Origin: CAVUCH01 sp963697705
GTDB taxonomy: Bacteria > Acidobacteriota > Vicinamibacteria > Vicinamibacterales > JAENWD01
Reading direction: 5' to 3'
Assembly (NCBI GenBank): GCA_963697705.1
Contig: CAVOPA010000017.1
Span: forward strand, 1,798,001-1,862,000
DNA: 64,000 nt
The notes under the pieces were generated by a model. That model did no database searches and was not told where the DNA came from. It was given only the letters and a program-made list of their open reading frames with translations. Of this stretch, positions 1 through 8,231 are shown in pieces (the first letter of the stretch is position 1; every line of letters begins with the position of its first letter). The position numbers were made by a program, and so were the translations under genes.

Positions 1-27
1 GCGGCACGACGGCGCACGCTTGAGGCG

Positions 28-300
28 CTACTTGACGGTGTTCTTCAGGGCCTTGCCGGCAGTGAAACGCACGACGCGGCGTGCCTTGATCTTGATCGGC
101 GCACCCGTCTGCGGGTTGCGCGCGGTGCGCGCCTTACGCTGCGACGTCTTGAATGTGCCAAAGCCGACGAAGGTGATCGATTCGCCCTTCTTGAGCGCCT
201 TGGTGACGCCCTCGAAGAACGAGTCAACGGCTGCGGCCGCGCTGCTCTTACTGAGCTCCGCGTCCTTCGCGATCTTCTGTACGAGTTCCGACTTGTTCAT
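28..300 (-). CDS. hupB: HU family histone-like DNA-binding protein
   Basis: This 90-residue protein has the full HU fold: an N-terminal helical dimerisation part (MNKSELVQKIA), then the GFGTF turn near residues 46-50 and the DNA-binding arm with RTARNPQTGAPIKI near residues 58-70. HU bends and compacts DNA in the nucleoid. The ATG start is supported by a strong ribosome binding site (AGGAGGT) four bases upstream and by a good promoter at 360-388. It is a single-gene unit by appearance; the next gene on the same strand begins 220 bases upstream and is unrelated in function. Confidence 0.96.
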   Translation of the reverse strand: MNKSELVQKIAKDAELSKSSAAAAVDSFFEGVTKALKKGESITFVGFGTFKTSQRKARTARNPQTGAPIKIKARRVVRFTAGKALKNTVK

Positions 301-359
301 GCAAACCTCCTGAAGCCGCGCGAGCGGCGCGACGCGCTGTAGCTGGACGAGCCTGACGC

Positions 360-388
360 GTTATACGGCAGGGCTCTGCACCTGTCAA
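360..388 (-). promoter_or_regulatory. Sigma-70-type promoter of hupB
   Basis: On the minus strand TTGACA (383-388) and TATAAC (360-365) are separated by exactly 17 bases. Transcription would start near 353, giving a leader of about 50 bases that contains the AGGAGGT site of hupB. This is one of the closest matches to the sigma-70 consensus in the window. Confidence 0.78.
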
Positions 389-523
389 GCGATCGAGTGT
401 GCGTGACGACGAGAGTGACGCCGGGAGTACGCGGGCGGAGACGAACCGAGCGGCACGCAGGGCGGCGCGCAGCGCAGGGCGGCGCGGACACGAGCGAGCC
501 GTCAGGCGAACGAAGAGGATGAA

Positions 524-1690
524 TCAGGCGGCCTTCTTGAGGCCGATCGCCTCGAGGGCCTTGTCGAGGACCGGATCCGTGGTGGGCGGGGGCGCGCCGA
601 AATCGACATCGGGCGCCTCCACGATGACGCTGGGCTTGAGGCCCTTCTCGTGAATCACTGCGTCGTTCGGCGCGACGTACCGCACCGTGGAGAGCCAGAG
701 CGCGCTGCCATCCGGCAGCTTGACGAGCTCCTGCGTCGCTGCCCGGCCGAGGGTCCGCTCCCCGATGAGCGTGGTGCGGCCGTTGTTGATCAGCGCCGCG
801 GCAAACACCTCCGCCGCGCCCGACGTGCCGTTGTCGACCAGCAGCATCACGGGAGCCGCGACGCCGCCGTCGGTCGGCCCCGCTTCGATCGGTGTCTTGC
901 CGGTGCGCGATTCACGCGTGACGATCAGACCCTTGCCCACGAACAGGCGAGCGGCCGCAATGCCCTGATCGATCGGGCCTTCCGCCGTCCCGCGCAGGTC
1001 GACGAGCACCTGCTCCGCGCCTTGCTTCCGCACCCCGGCGAACTGCTCGCGGATCTGGGCCGGAGTCTCCGGTCCGAACAACGGCACGCGGACGAGCGCC
1101 ACGCCCGGCCGCACGATCCGGCTGGTGACGGCCACCGGCTGCGGCGCCTCCCGGACGAGTTCCACGGTGTGGGGCTCGGCGGCGTTGCCGCGAAGCACGG
1201 TCAGCGACACCTTCGATCCCGGCGGTCCCTGGAGGAGCCGCGAGCCAAGCACGACCGACATCTCGCGCGTGGGCTTGCCGTCGATGCCGCGCACGAAATC
1301 CCCCGTGCGCAATCCGGCGCGCGCGGCCGGCGACCCCTCGCGTGCGGCAATCACCCGGAGGTAGTACTGGCGGGTGAGTTCCAGGCCAACGCTGCCCTTG
1401 GGCGCGGGGCCGGCGCTCGCGAACGCGGTCACCTGCGCCGGCGTGAGGTAGGCGCTGTCAGGATCGAGGCCCTCGGCCAACCCGTGCATCGCGCCGCGCA
1501 TGATGCTGTCGCTGTTCACGGGCTCGACGTAGTTGCTGAGGATCAGCCGCACCACTTCCTGGAACACGCCGATCGGCCGGTAGGTCTCGTCACGTGCCGC
1601 CGTGGCCTTGCTCATGAACCCGCCGGTCACGACCAGCAGGACGATCGGCGCGGAGATGAACAGAACGACGAGACGGGCTCTCGAGCTCAT
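524..1690 (-). CDS. S41-family (C-terminal processing type) PDZ protein, catalytic dyad not conserved
   Basis: The 388-residue protein has an N-terminal membrane anchor or signal (residues 5-25), a PDZ domain (about 95-180) and an S41 peptidase domain (about 185-360). The S41 family is periplasmic and trims substrate C-termini with a Ser-Lys dyad 25 residues apart (Ser430/Lys455 in E. coli Prc). Here the equivalent block reads GTSGAAE then, 25 residues on, ERTLGRAATQ, so the aligned positions are Gly291 and Arg316, with a serine shifted to 290. It may be a pseudoprotease or use a rearranged site. ATG at 1690 is chosen because residues before it look non-coding and the signal anchor follows directly. 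Confidence 0.85.
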   Translation of the reverse strand: MSSRARLVVLFISAPIVLLVVTGGFMSKATAARDETYRPIGVFQEVVRLILSNYVEPVNSDSIMRGAMHGLAEGLDPDSAYLTPAQVTAFASAGPAPKGSVGLELTRQYYLRVIAAREGSPAARAGLRTGDFVRGIDGKPTREMSVVLGSRLLQGPPGSKVSLTVLRGNAAEPHTVELVREAPQPVAVTSRIVRPGVALVRVPLFGPETPAQIREQFAGVRKQGAEQVLVDLRGTAEGPIDQGIAAARLFVGKGLIVTRESRTGKTPIEAGPTDGGVAAPVMLLVDNGTSGAAEVFAAALINNGRTTLIGERTLGRAATQELVKLPDGSALWLSTVRYVAPNDAVIHEKGLKPSVIVEAPDVDFGAPPPTTDPVLDKALEAIGLKKAA

Positions 1691-2043
1691 GGCTGCTTCG
1701 CTTCCGCGGCGCGCTGGCGCCGGCTCACCAAAGGGGAACGCCTGCAGGGTCGGCGTCCGCGATCGTGCGGCGACGCCTCGCCTCGATGGCAACGGCCTCG
1801 CACGCGCACGAGGCTGCTTCGCACATTGTATATGGATATCGGTCGTGCGCGAGCTTTTGCGCACACCTCGAACCGGCATTGCCATCCCCGCCCGGGCCGC
1901 GACAGCAATCCATGCAGGGCGCTGAACGCCGCAGTCGATGCAGTCGCACGGCATCCGCGCGTCTGCCCATCGATGCGGTCCGACTGAAGCGGCAGCGTCG
2001 CACGCGTCCCGCGTTGCCCGGACGAAGGTGCCATAATCACGGC
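1691..2043. other. Divergent intergenic region between the S41 gene and ruvX
   Basis: No protein-like reading frame is convincing in these 353 bases. On the minus strand TACAAT (1825-1830) could be a -10 element for the S41 gene, leaving a leader of about 130 bases, but I see no good -35. On the plus strand CATAAT (2032-2037) serves ruvX. The rest shows nothing I can name. Confidence 0.4.
2032..2037 (+). promoter_or_regulatory. -10 element of ruvX, leaderless type
   Basis: CATAAT ends six bases before the GTG start of ruvX, so transcription would begin at or next to the start codon. There is no convincing ribosome binding site at the usual distance. The same arrangement recurs at many other genes in the window. 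Confidence 0.55.
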
Positions 2044-2508
2044 GTGCGGATCGTAGGCGTGGACCTGGGGCGCAAGCGCATCGGCCTGGCGATCAGTGAT
2101 GCGTCGCGCACGCTCGCGCGGCCGCTTCGAACGATCGTCCGCGGGCCGTCGGACGATGAGGCCGCCGCGGCGCTCGCCGACGCCATCGCGCCGCTCGCCA
2201 TCGAAGACGACGGCCTCGAGGCCGTCGTCGTGGGCCTGCCGGTCCGGCTCGACGGATCCGAGAATGACCAGACACGGCACGTGCTGCGCATGGTGGAACG
2301 GCTACGCGCCAGCGTCCCCGTGCCCGTCGTGCTGCAGGACGAACGCCTCAGCAGCCGCGAGGCGGAGAGCCGGCTCGCCGTGAACGAGCGCGATTGGCGC
2401 AAGCGCAAGTCCCGGCTCGACGCTGCCTCCGCCGCCGTGATTCTTCAAGACTACCTCGACACCCGCCGGCCCGCCGCTCCACCCTTACACGCTGCCTTCG
2501 AGGACTGA
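2044..2508 (+). CDS. ruvX: Holliday junction resolvase-like protein RuvX/YqgF
   Basis: The 154-residue product begins MRIVGVDLGRKRIGLAISD, the RNase H-like first strand and catalytic Asp of the YqgF family, continues with VVGLPVRLDG and an LQDERLSSREAE block carrying the second acidic residues, and ends with AAVILQDYLD. Family members are linked to pre-16S rRNA 5' maturation and to junction resolution. GTG at 2044 is chosen because it gives the usual family length and follows a -10 element directly. The stop codon overlaps the mltG start by one base (TGATG), so the two are translationally coupled. Confidence 0.94.
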   Translation: MRIVGVDLGRKRIGLAISDASRTLARPLRTIVRGPSDDEAAAALADAIAPLAIEDDGLEAVVVGLPVRLDGSENDQTRHVLRMVERLRASVPVPVVLQDERLSSREAESRLAVNERDWRKRKSRLDAASAAVILQDYLDTRRPAAPPLHAAFED

Positions 2509-3524
2509 TGCGTCGTCTCATTGTCGTGATCCTGGCGGTGCTCGTGACGATCGCCGCCGCCGCCGGCGTCATCTACTCCCGCGTCGACCGGCCGTTCAAG
2601 GGGTACGGCGCGACGGAGCAGTTCGTCGAGGTGCCTCCGGGCTCGGGTCCCGCGGCGATCGGGCGGCGGCTCGTCCAGGCGGGCGTGGTGCGGGACGCGC
2701 TGACGTGGCGCATCGCCGTGTTCAAGAGCGGCCACGCCCGGCTGCTCAAGGCGGGCGAGTACCGGTTCGAGGGTGAACTGCGGCCGGCGGACGTCATCGG
2801 CAAGCTCGCGCGCGGCGAGGTCTATCTGCGGCCGATCACGTTTCCCGAGGGTCTGAGCATCACGGAGATGGCAAAGCTGTTCGAGTCGAGGGGCTTTGGG
2901 ACGGCGGCGTCGTTCGAGACCGCGGCGCGGAACGCGGCACTCATCGCCGCGCTCGATCCGCACGCGTCCGATCTCGAGGGCTATCTGTATCCGGAGACGT
3001 ACCCGCTGCCGCGCCGAACGAATGCGGACGCGCTCGTGCGGGCGATGGTCTCGCGGTTCGAGCAAATCGTCGGACCGGATCTGCGCGACAAGGCTGCGGC
3101 CCGCGGGCTCGCCGTGCGCGATGTCGTGACGCTCGCCTCGCTGGTGGAGAAGGAAACCGCCCGACCCGAGGAGCGGCCGGCCGTGGCCGCGGTTTATCTC
3201 AATCGGCTCAAGATCGGCATGGGGCTGCAGTGCGACCCCACGGTCATCTACGCGCTGCAGAAGGCGGGCCGGTATACCGGCAACCTCACGCGCGCCGATC
3301 TCGGTTTCGACTCTCCGTACAACACCTACAAGCACGCCGGACTGCCCCCCGGCCCGATCGCCGCCCCCGGCCGCCCCTCGATCGAGGCGGTGCTCAACCC
3401 GGCGGACGTGGCGTACCTCTACTTCGTCAGCCGCAACGACGGCTCACACGTCTTCTCGGATACGTACGAGGAGCACCGGGCGAAGGTGAAGGCGTTTCAG
3501 GTGGATTACTTCAGGGCCAAGTGA
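2508..3524 (+). CDS. mltG: Endolytic murein transglycosylase MltG
   Basis: This 338-residue protein has one N-terminal membrane helix (residues 3-22) and a YceG-like periplasmic domain. The catalytic glutamate is visible as Glu214 in SLVEKET, and the family block GLQCDPTVIYAL follows near residue 243. MltG cuts nascent peptidoglycan glycan strands and sets their length. It starts by overlapping the ruvX stop, a gene order seen in many bacteria. Translation ends just before an AT-rich inverted repeat that could end transcription. Confidence 0.95.
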   Translation: MRRLIVVILAVLVTIAAAAGVIYSRVDRPFKGYGATEQFVEVPPGSGPAAIGRRLVQAGVVRDALTWRIAVFKSGHARLLKAGEYRFEGELRPADVIGKLARGEVYLRPITFPEGLSITEMAKLFESRGFGTAASFETAARNAALIAALDPHASDLEGYLYPETYPLPRRTNADALVRAMVSRFEQIVGPDLRDKAAARGLAVRDVVTLASLVEKETARPEERPAVAAVYLNRLKIGMGLQCDPTVIYALQKAGRYTGNLTRADLGFDSPYNTYKHAGLPPGPIAAPGRPSIEAVLNPADVAYLYFVSRNDGSHVFSDTYEEHRAKVKAFQVDYFRAK

Positions 3525-3525
3525 T

Positions 3526-3682
3526 GAGCAATGAAATGAAGAATGAAAAATGGAAAATGAAAAATGAAAAAGCAAGAGGGAAATAAAAAACGCACAGTGG
3601 TAGAGGGCCCGCCACGGAGCCGCCTGCGCATCCCGGGCCTTGTCATTAATTTTTCATTTTCCATTCTTCATTTTTCATTGCT
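3526..3682. repeat. AATGAAAAATG-word inverted repeat between convergent genes
   Basis: The left arm (3526-3576) is built from the words AATGAA, AATGAAAAATGG and AAAATG and starts GAGCAATGAAA. The right arm (3643-3682) is its reverse complement, ending TTTTTCATTGCTC. About 65 bases of normal GC-rich sequence lie between. The element sits between the convergent ends of mltG and nadK and is strikingly AT-rich for this genome. It could act as a bidirectional terminator, but no family name is known to me. Confidence 0.75.
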
Positions 3683-3686
3683 CGAA

Positions 3687-4565
3687 TCACCTGTCGCCCC
3701 AATGCAGCTTCTGCCGGAGCGTGTCGTAGTAGCCGCGGGTCGGTGAGCCGACCAGGCGCAGGCGGCGGTCGGCGCGGCTCACGACCACCTGGTCGTCGAG
3801 GCCGAACGGGAAGCCGGTCTGGCCGTCGAAGGTGACGAACATCTCGTCTTTTCCTGCGTCGGCGGCGGCCCTCACGCTGATGGTCGATCCGCCGGGAATC
3901 ACGATCGGGCGGTTGCCGAGCGTGTGGGGCGCGATCGGCGTGATGAGCAACGCGTCCACACCCGGATGGACGATGGGCCCGCCGGCCGCGAGGTTGTAGG
4001 CGGTCGAGCCCGTGGGGCTCGCGATGATCAAACCGTCGGCCTTGACGTTGGTCACAAACAGGTCGTCGACCGACACGGCCAGGTAGATGAGGCGCGAGAT
4101 GGCGCCCTTCGTGATGACGACGTCGTTCAGCACGACGTGATCGGCGTATACGGTCCCACCGCTGAGCGCCCGCGCGTGCAGCATCGCCCGCTCCTGGATG
4201 GGCGCCGTTCCGTCGACCGCCGCCGCGAGCGCCGCCAGCATCTCCGGCAGCGTCACCTCCGTCAGGAACCCCAGCCGGCCGAAATTGACGCCGAGGATGG
4301 GCGTGTGACGTCCCGTGCTCCCCACCCGGTCCGCCATCCCGAGCAGCGTGCCGTCGCCCCCGAGCACGACGACGAGATCGACGAGCGCGGGCAGGTCGTC
4401 GCGGCCGACGACGCGCACGCCAGCGACGGCGCCGATGAGCGCTGCGGTGTCGCTATCGACGACGGCCGGCAGTTGGCGGCCGGCCAGCCAGTCGATCACG
4501 CGGATCAGGTGCGGCGCCGCCGCGGCGAGCCCGCGCTTGGCGACGAGGCCGACGGCCGCGATCAC
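3687..4565 (-). CDS. nadK: NAD kinase (ATP/polyphosphate-dependent)
   Basis: The 292-residue protein has the NAD kinase signature GGDGTLL near residues 69-75, followed by GVNFGRLGFLTE and, further on, ADGLIIASPTGSTAYNLAAGGPIVHP, which together form the NAD and ATP site. It phosphorylates NAD to NADP in the cytoplasm. The GTG start overlaps the tlyA stop by four bases, so translation is coupled to tlyA. tlyA-nadK order is a common pairing. Confidence 0.96.
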   Translation of the reverse strand: MIAAVGLVAKRGLAAAAPHLIRVIDWLAGRQLPAVVDSDTAALIGAVAGVRVVGRDDLPALVDLVVVLGGDGTLLGMADRVGSTGRHTPILGVNFGRLGFLTEVTLPEMLAALAAAVDGTAPIQERAMLHARALSGGTVYADHVVLNDVVITKGAISRLIYLAVSVDDLFVTNVKADGLIIASPTGSTAYNLAAGGPIVHPGVDALLITPIAPHTLGNRPIVIPGGSTISVRAAADAGKDEMFVTFDGQTGFPFGLDDQVVVSRADRRLRLVGSPTRGYYDTLRQKLHWGDR

Positions 4566-5338
4566 GCGGGCGACTCCGTTCCAGGGCTCGACGCGCCGGC
4601 GGGCGGACCGGCCCGGAGGTGGAACAGGTACTCCTGGTTGCCGGTCGCGCCGGTAATCGGGGATGGCGTCATGCCGTGCGGCGCCAATCCTATCGCAGCC
4701 GCGGCGGCGGACACACCGGCAATCACCCGCTCGTGCACTGCGCGATCGAGGACGAGCCCGCCGCGGCCGACCTCGCCGCGCCCGGCCTCGAATTGCGGCT
4801 TCACGAGCGCGATGACAGCGGCGTCGGCGCGCAGGAGCGCGGGCACGACCGGCAGCACCAGGCGCAGCGAGATGAACGACACGTCGATGGTGACGATGTC
4901 CACCGGTCCGGGCAGGTGGGATGGCCGCAGGTTGCGCGCGTTCATGCCCTCGATGACCAGCACGCGCGGATCGTTGCGCAGACGCCAGTCGATCTGTCCG
5001 TGTCCCACGTCGAGCGCGATGACGCGCCGGGCGCCCCGCTGCAGGAGCACGTCGGTGAAGCCGCCGGTCGACGCGCCGATGTCGAGGCAGTCACGCGCCT
5101 GCACCGGGATGGCGAAGACGTCGAGCGCATGGGCGAGCTTCAGCCCGCCGCGTCCCACGTACGGGTGGTCGGGCGAGACGAGAGAGATCACCATGTCGGG
5201 CGGGACGAACGTGCCGGGCTTGAGCGATGTGCTCGATCCCGCCTGCACCTGCCCCGCCATGATCAGCGCCCGCGCCCGCTCACGCGACGGCGCCAGTCCG
5301 CGATCGACGAGCAGCGTGTCGAGACGGACTTTCTTCAT
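4562..5338 (-). CDS. tlyA: TlyA family rRNA 2'-O-methyltransferase / hemolysin-like
   Basis: The 258-residue product begins MKKVRLDTLLVDRGLAPSR, an S4 RNA-binding domain (residues 1-60), followed by an FtsJ/RrmJ-type methyltransferase domain with the SAM motif DIGASTGGFTDVLL near residue 90 and ALVKPQFE. In mycobacteria TlyA 2'-O-methylates 16S and 23S rRNA; older annotations call it hemolysin. ATG at 5338 is chosen because it starts the S4 domain exactly; the earlier ATG at 5374 would read into the inverted repeat at 5361-5452. Confidence 0.92.
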   Translation of the reverse strand: MKKVRLDTLLVDRGLAPSRERARALIMAGQVQAGSSTSLKPGTFVPPDMVISLVSPDHPYVGRGGLKLAHALDVFAIPVQARDCLDIGASTGGFTDVLLQRGARRVIALDVGHGQIDWRLRNDPRVLVIEGMNARNLRPSHLPGPVDIVTIDVSFISLRLVLPVVPALLRADAAVIALVKPQFEAGRGEVGRGGLVLDRAVHERVIAGVSAAAAAIGLAPHGMTPSPITGATGNQEYLFHLRAGPPAGASSPGTESPA

Positions 5339-5360
5339 CGAGGAGAGGGAGGGATCACGT

Positions 5361-5452
5361 AATGCACAATGCACAATGAACTCAGACCTGCGGAGAACCG
5401 AGGCTGCCCGCGCGGTGGGAGCCGTTCACCGGTCCATTGTGCATTGTGCATT
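5361..5452. repeat. Perfect 18-bp inverted repeat of AATGCAC words
   Basis: AATGCACAATGCACAATG at 5361-5378 is matched by its exact reverse complement at 5435-5452, with 56 bases between. Each arm is itself two and a half copies of the word AATGCAC. It lies between the end of the polyprenyl synthase gene and the start of tlyA, both on the minus strand, so it would be transcribed as a long-stem hairpin in the tlyA leader. Confidence 0.8.
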
Positions 5453-5466
5453 TCTGCCGTCGCCCT

Positions 5467-6444
5467 TCAGTTCGACCTCCGCACCACCCACTCCGCGATG
5501 CCGAGCAGGTAGCCCGACGGGATGTGCGCGCGCGCGAGGGCGGCGGCGGCGCGGGTGATCGCTTCGCGGGCCATGGTCTTCGACGGCTCGAGGCCGACCA
5601 GGGCCGGGTAGGTCAGCTTGCCCGCCGCGGCATCCTTGCCGGCGGTCTTGCCGAGCGCCGCAGCGTCGCCTTCGACATCGAGGATGTCGTCCACGATCTG
5701 AAAGGCGAGACCCACCTCGGAGGCGTAGTCATCCAGCGCCTGCACGACCGTTTCTGAGCCGCCCACGATGATCGCGCCGCAGGCCGCAGCGGCACGAATC
5801 AGCGCGCCCGTCTTCCGTGCGTGCATGTCGCGGAGCATCGCCAGGTCGGGAGTCGCGACGGCAGGGGCGTGCGGACCGCCCTGGCCGCCGAGGTGCAGGT
5901 CGATCGCCTGGCCGCCCGCCATCCCGGCGGCGCCCGACGCGTCCGCGACGCGCCTGATCAGGCGCAGCGTGCGGCGGGCGAGCTCGGGATTGTCGGCCGC
6001 GGCCCCGCGCGTGAGCATCGCGAAGGCTTCGGTGAGCAGTGCGTCGCCGCCAAGAATCGCCATTCCCTCGCCATGCACGACATGCAAGGTCGGCATGCCC
6101 CGTCGGAGCACATCGTTGTCCATGGCGGGCAGGTCATCGTGGACGAGCGAGTAGGTGTGGATCAGTTCGAGCGCGCAGGCCAGCGGCGTTGCGAGCGCGG
6201 AGGCCTCGTCCTGACCGATCGGTGGCGTGGCGATCGCACCGACTGCTTCGGCGGCGGCCAGCGCCAGCAGCGGGCGCAGCCGCTTGCCGCCCGCCCGCAC
6301 GCTGTACCGCATCGCGTCCGCGATGAGCGCGGGGCAGGCGGGCGGCGCGGGAAGCAGCCGCTCGATGGCATCCTCGATCGCGCTGCGCCGGTCGTCGATC
6401 CAGCGGTCCAGTGGCAGAGGAGGCTCGGCCACGTGCGTGCTCAT
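5467..6444 (-). CDS. ispA: Polyprenyl synthetase (farnesyl/geranylgeranyl diphosphate synthase)
   Basis: The 325-residue protein has both aspartate-rich motifs of trans-prenyltransferases: LVHDDLPAMDND (first DDxxD) and FQIVDDILDVEGD (second), with RAGGKRLRP near residue 50. It condenses isopentenyl diphosphate with allylic diphosphates for quinone, carotenoid or undecaprenyl precursors. The product chain length cannot be read with certainty; IspA-type C15 synthase is the best guess from the xseB neighbourhood. Its ATG overlaps the xseB stop by four bases. Confidence 0.92.
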   Translation of the reverse strand: MSTHVAEPPLPLDRWIDDRRSAIEDAIERLLPAPPACPALIADAMRYSVRAGGKRLRPLLALAAAEAVGAIATPPIGQDEASALATPLACALELIHTYSLVHDDLPAMDNDVLRRGMPTLHVVHGEGMAILGGDALLTEAFAMLTRGAAADNPELARRTLRLIRRVADASGAAGMAGGQAIDLHLGGQGGPHAPAVATPDLAMLRDMHARKTGALIRAAAACGAIIVGGSETVVQALDDYASEVGLAFQIVDDILDVEGDAAALGKTAGKDAAAGKLTYPALVGLEPSKTMAREAITRAAAALARAHIPSGYLLGIAEWVVRRSN

Positions 6445-6710
6445 CGCGAGTTGCGGCTGCGCGCCTCGTCGGAGGCGTCGGCGCCGAACGATGCCGGGGC
6501 GGGTTTCAGCTCGCCGCGCTCGTTGAGGATTTCGATGCGGCGCTCCACTTCTTCGAGCTTCCCATGGCAGAAGCGTGACAGCGCCACCCCACGCTCGTAC
6601 AAGGCGAGCGAAGCCTCGAGCGAGAGGTCGCCCTCTTCCAGCTTCTTGACGATGGCCTCGAGCTCGGCGATCGCGCCCTCGAAGTCGTTGGTCGTCGGTT
6701 CTGTGCTCAT
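6441..6710 (-). CDS. xseB: Exodeoxyribonuclease VII small subunit
   Basis: The 89-residue protein shows the family core FEGAIAELEAIVKKLEEGDLSLEASLALYERGVAL and the C-terminal heptad-like helix. It forms the multi-copy small subunit of the single-strand nuclease ExoVII with XseA, encoded 93 bases upstream on the same strand. The order xseA - xseB - ispA is common in bacteria. The gap at 6711-6803 contains no recognisable signal. Confidence 0.94.
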   Translation of the reverse strand: MSTEPTTNDFEGAIAELEAIVKKLEEGDLSLEASLALYERGVALSRFCHGKLEEVERRIEILNERGELKPAPASFGADASDEARSRNSR

Positions 6711-6803
6711 GTGTGTTCTGCGGCCATACGCCAGGCGTGATCGCCCGGGCGACCGACGAAAGGTCTTGCTCCGGATGTCAGCCAGCGCGTCGAGCCCGAG
6801 GAC

Positions 6804-8231
6804 CTAGCGGTCGATCTCCGAGTCCCTTCCCGTCACGCGTGCCTGGAGCTCGCCACGGGCCAGCGTCACGCGAATCGCGTCACCGTCTGCCACGCTCAGC
6901 GCATCGCGGAGGATGACTCGCCGCTCGGCGTCCCAACAGACAGCGTAGCCACGGCCGAGCACCGCCAGAGGGCTCAGGCTGCCGAGCCCCGCGGCAAGCG
7001 AGCCAAGCCGGGTGCGTGCCGCATGGCGCCGGCGGACGATCGCGGTATCGAGCCGTGTGTTGGCCGCCGCCAGGCGCGCGTGCGTACCGGCCACGCGCCG
7101 CCGGAGGTCGCGCCCTTCCAACCGCAGCTGCAGTTGATCGAGCCTGCGTTCGAGCGTGGCGATGCGTCCGCGGGCCGCGCGCTGCAGATCCTGCAGCAGC
7201 TCGGCGACATGCCGCCCCCGCATCGCGAGCCGTCCCGGCCATCCCGCGAATCCGGACCGCGCGGTGAGCACGTGCACCCGTCCACGCTGGCGCAGCACAC
7301 GCCCGCGCATCGCAGCGGCCAGCCGCTCCGCCTGTCGATCGATCTGCGCGCACACGTCGTCTTTACGCCCGACCACCGCACCCGCCGCGGCGGACGGCGT
7401 CGCCGCGCGGTGATCGGCGACGAAGTCGGCAATCGTGAAGTCGGTTTCGTGGCCGACCGCGGAGATCACGGGGACCGGGCACGCGGCGATAGCTCGCGCG
7501 ACGGTCTCCTCGTTGAAGGCCCAGAGATCCTCGATCGATCCGCCGCCGCGGCCGACGATGACCACGTCGACACCCGGCACGCGCGCGATCGCCGCGAGGC
7601 CGCGGGCCACATCGGCCGCCGCCCCCTCACCCTGTACCCGAGCGGGGCGGATGACGAGGTGGGCGTTTGCATATCGGGCGCGAAGCACGGTCACGATGTC
7701 CCGCACGGCAGCGCCGTCGAGCGACGTGACGATGCCGATTTTGCGCGGGAGAAAGGGCAGTGGACGCTTGCGGGCCGCCGCGAACAGGCCCTCCGCCTCC
7801 AGCCGGCGTTTCAGCTGGTCGAACGCGACCTGCAGCGCCCCCGCTCCGGTCGGCTCGAGACGATCGCAGACGAGTTGATACTCGCCCTTGACGTCGTACA
7901 CGCCCACGCGGCCGCGCGCGATCACCTTCTGCCCGTCTTCGATGCGGAACTTGAGACCGCGCGCCGCCGATCGGAACATCACCGCCCGGATCTGCGCCCC
8001 CGCATCCTTCAACGTGAAGTAGACGTGGCCCGTCGTCCAGGGCCGGCAGTTCGAGATCTCGCCTTCGACGGATACGCGCGCGAACTCGGACTCGAGCACC
8101 CGGCGGATGTCGCTCGTGAGCTGGCTGACGGTCAGGATCGCGGCGCGCGCCGGCGGCGGCGGCTCGACTGGCGTCGGCGGCAGCGGGTCGGGCTCGGGTT
8201 CCTCGAACGGCAGGTCGAAGAGCGACGTCAT
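6804..8231 (-). CDS. xseA: Exodeoxyribonuclease VII large subunit
   Basis: The 475-residue protein has an N-terminal OB-fold (about residues 35-130, VSVEGEISNCRPWTTGHVYFTLKD), the catalytic domain with GIVTSLDGAAVRDI, VGRGGGSIEDLWAFNEE and SAVGHETDFTIADFVAD, and a long coiled-coil C-terminal part. ExoVII degrades single-stranded DNA from both ends. The first 30 residues are proline- and acid-rich and probably disordered. Its start overlaps the stop of the upstream phosphoesterase gene by four bases. Confidence 0.96.
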   Translation of the reverse strand: MTSLFDLPFEEPEPDPLPPTPVEPPPPARAAILTVSQLTSDIRRVLESEFARVSVEGEISNCRPWTTGHVYFTLKDAGAQIRAVMFRSAARGLKFRIEDGQKVIARGRVGVYDVKGEYQLVCDRLEPTGAGALQVAFDQLKRRLEAEGLFAAARKRPLPFLPRKIGIVTSLDGAAVRDIVTVLRARYANAHLVIRPARVQGEGAAADVARGLAAIARVPGVDVVIVGRGGGSIEDLWAFNEETVARAIAACPVPVISAVGHETDFTIADFVADHRAATPSAAAGAVVGRKDDVCAQIDRQAERLAAAMRGRVLRQRGRVHVLTARSGFAGWPGRLAMRGRHVAELLQDLQRAARGRIATLERRLDQLQLRLEGRDLRRRVAGTHARLAAANTRLDTAIVRRRHAARTRLGSLAAGLGSLSPLAVLGRGYAVCWDAERRVILRDALSVADGDAIRVTLARGELQARVTGRDSEIDR

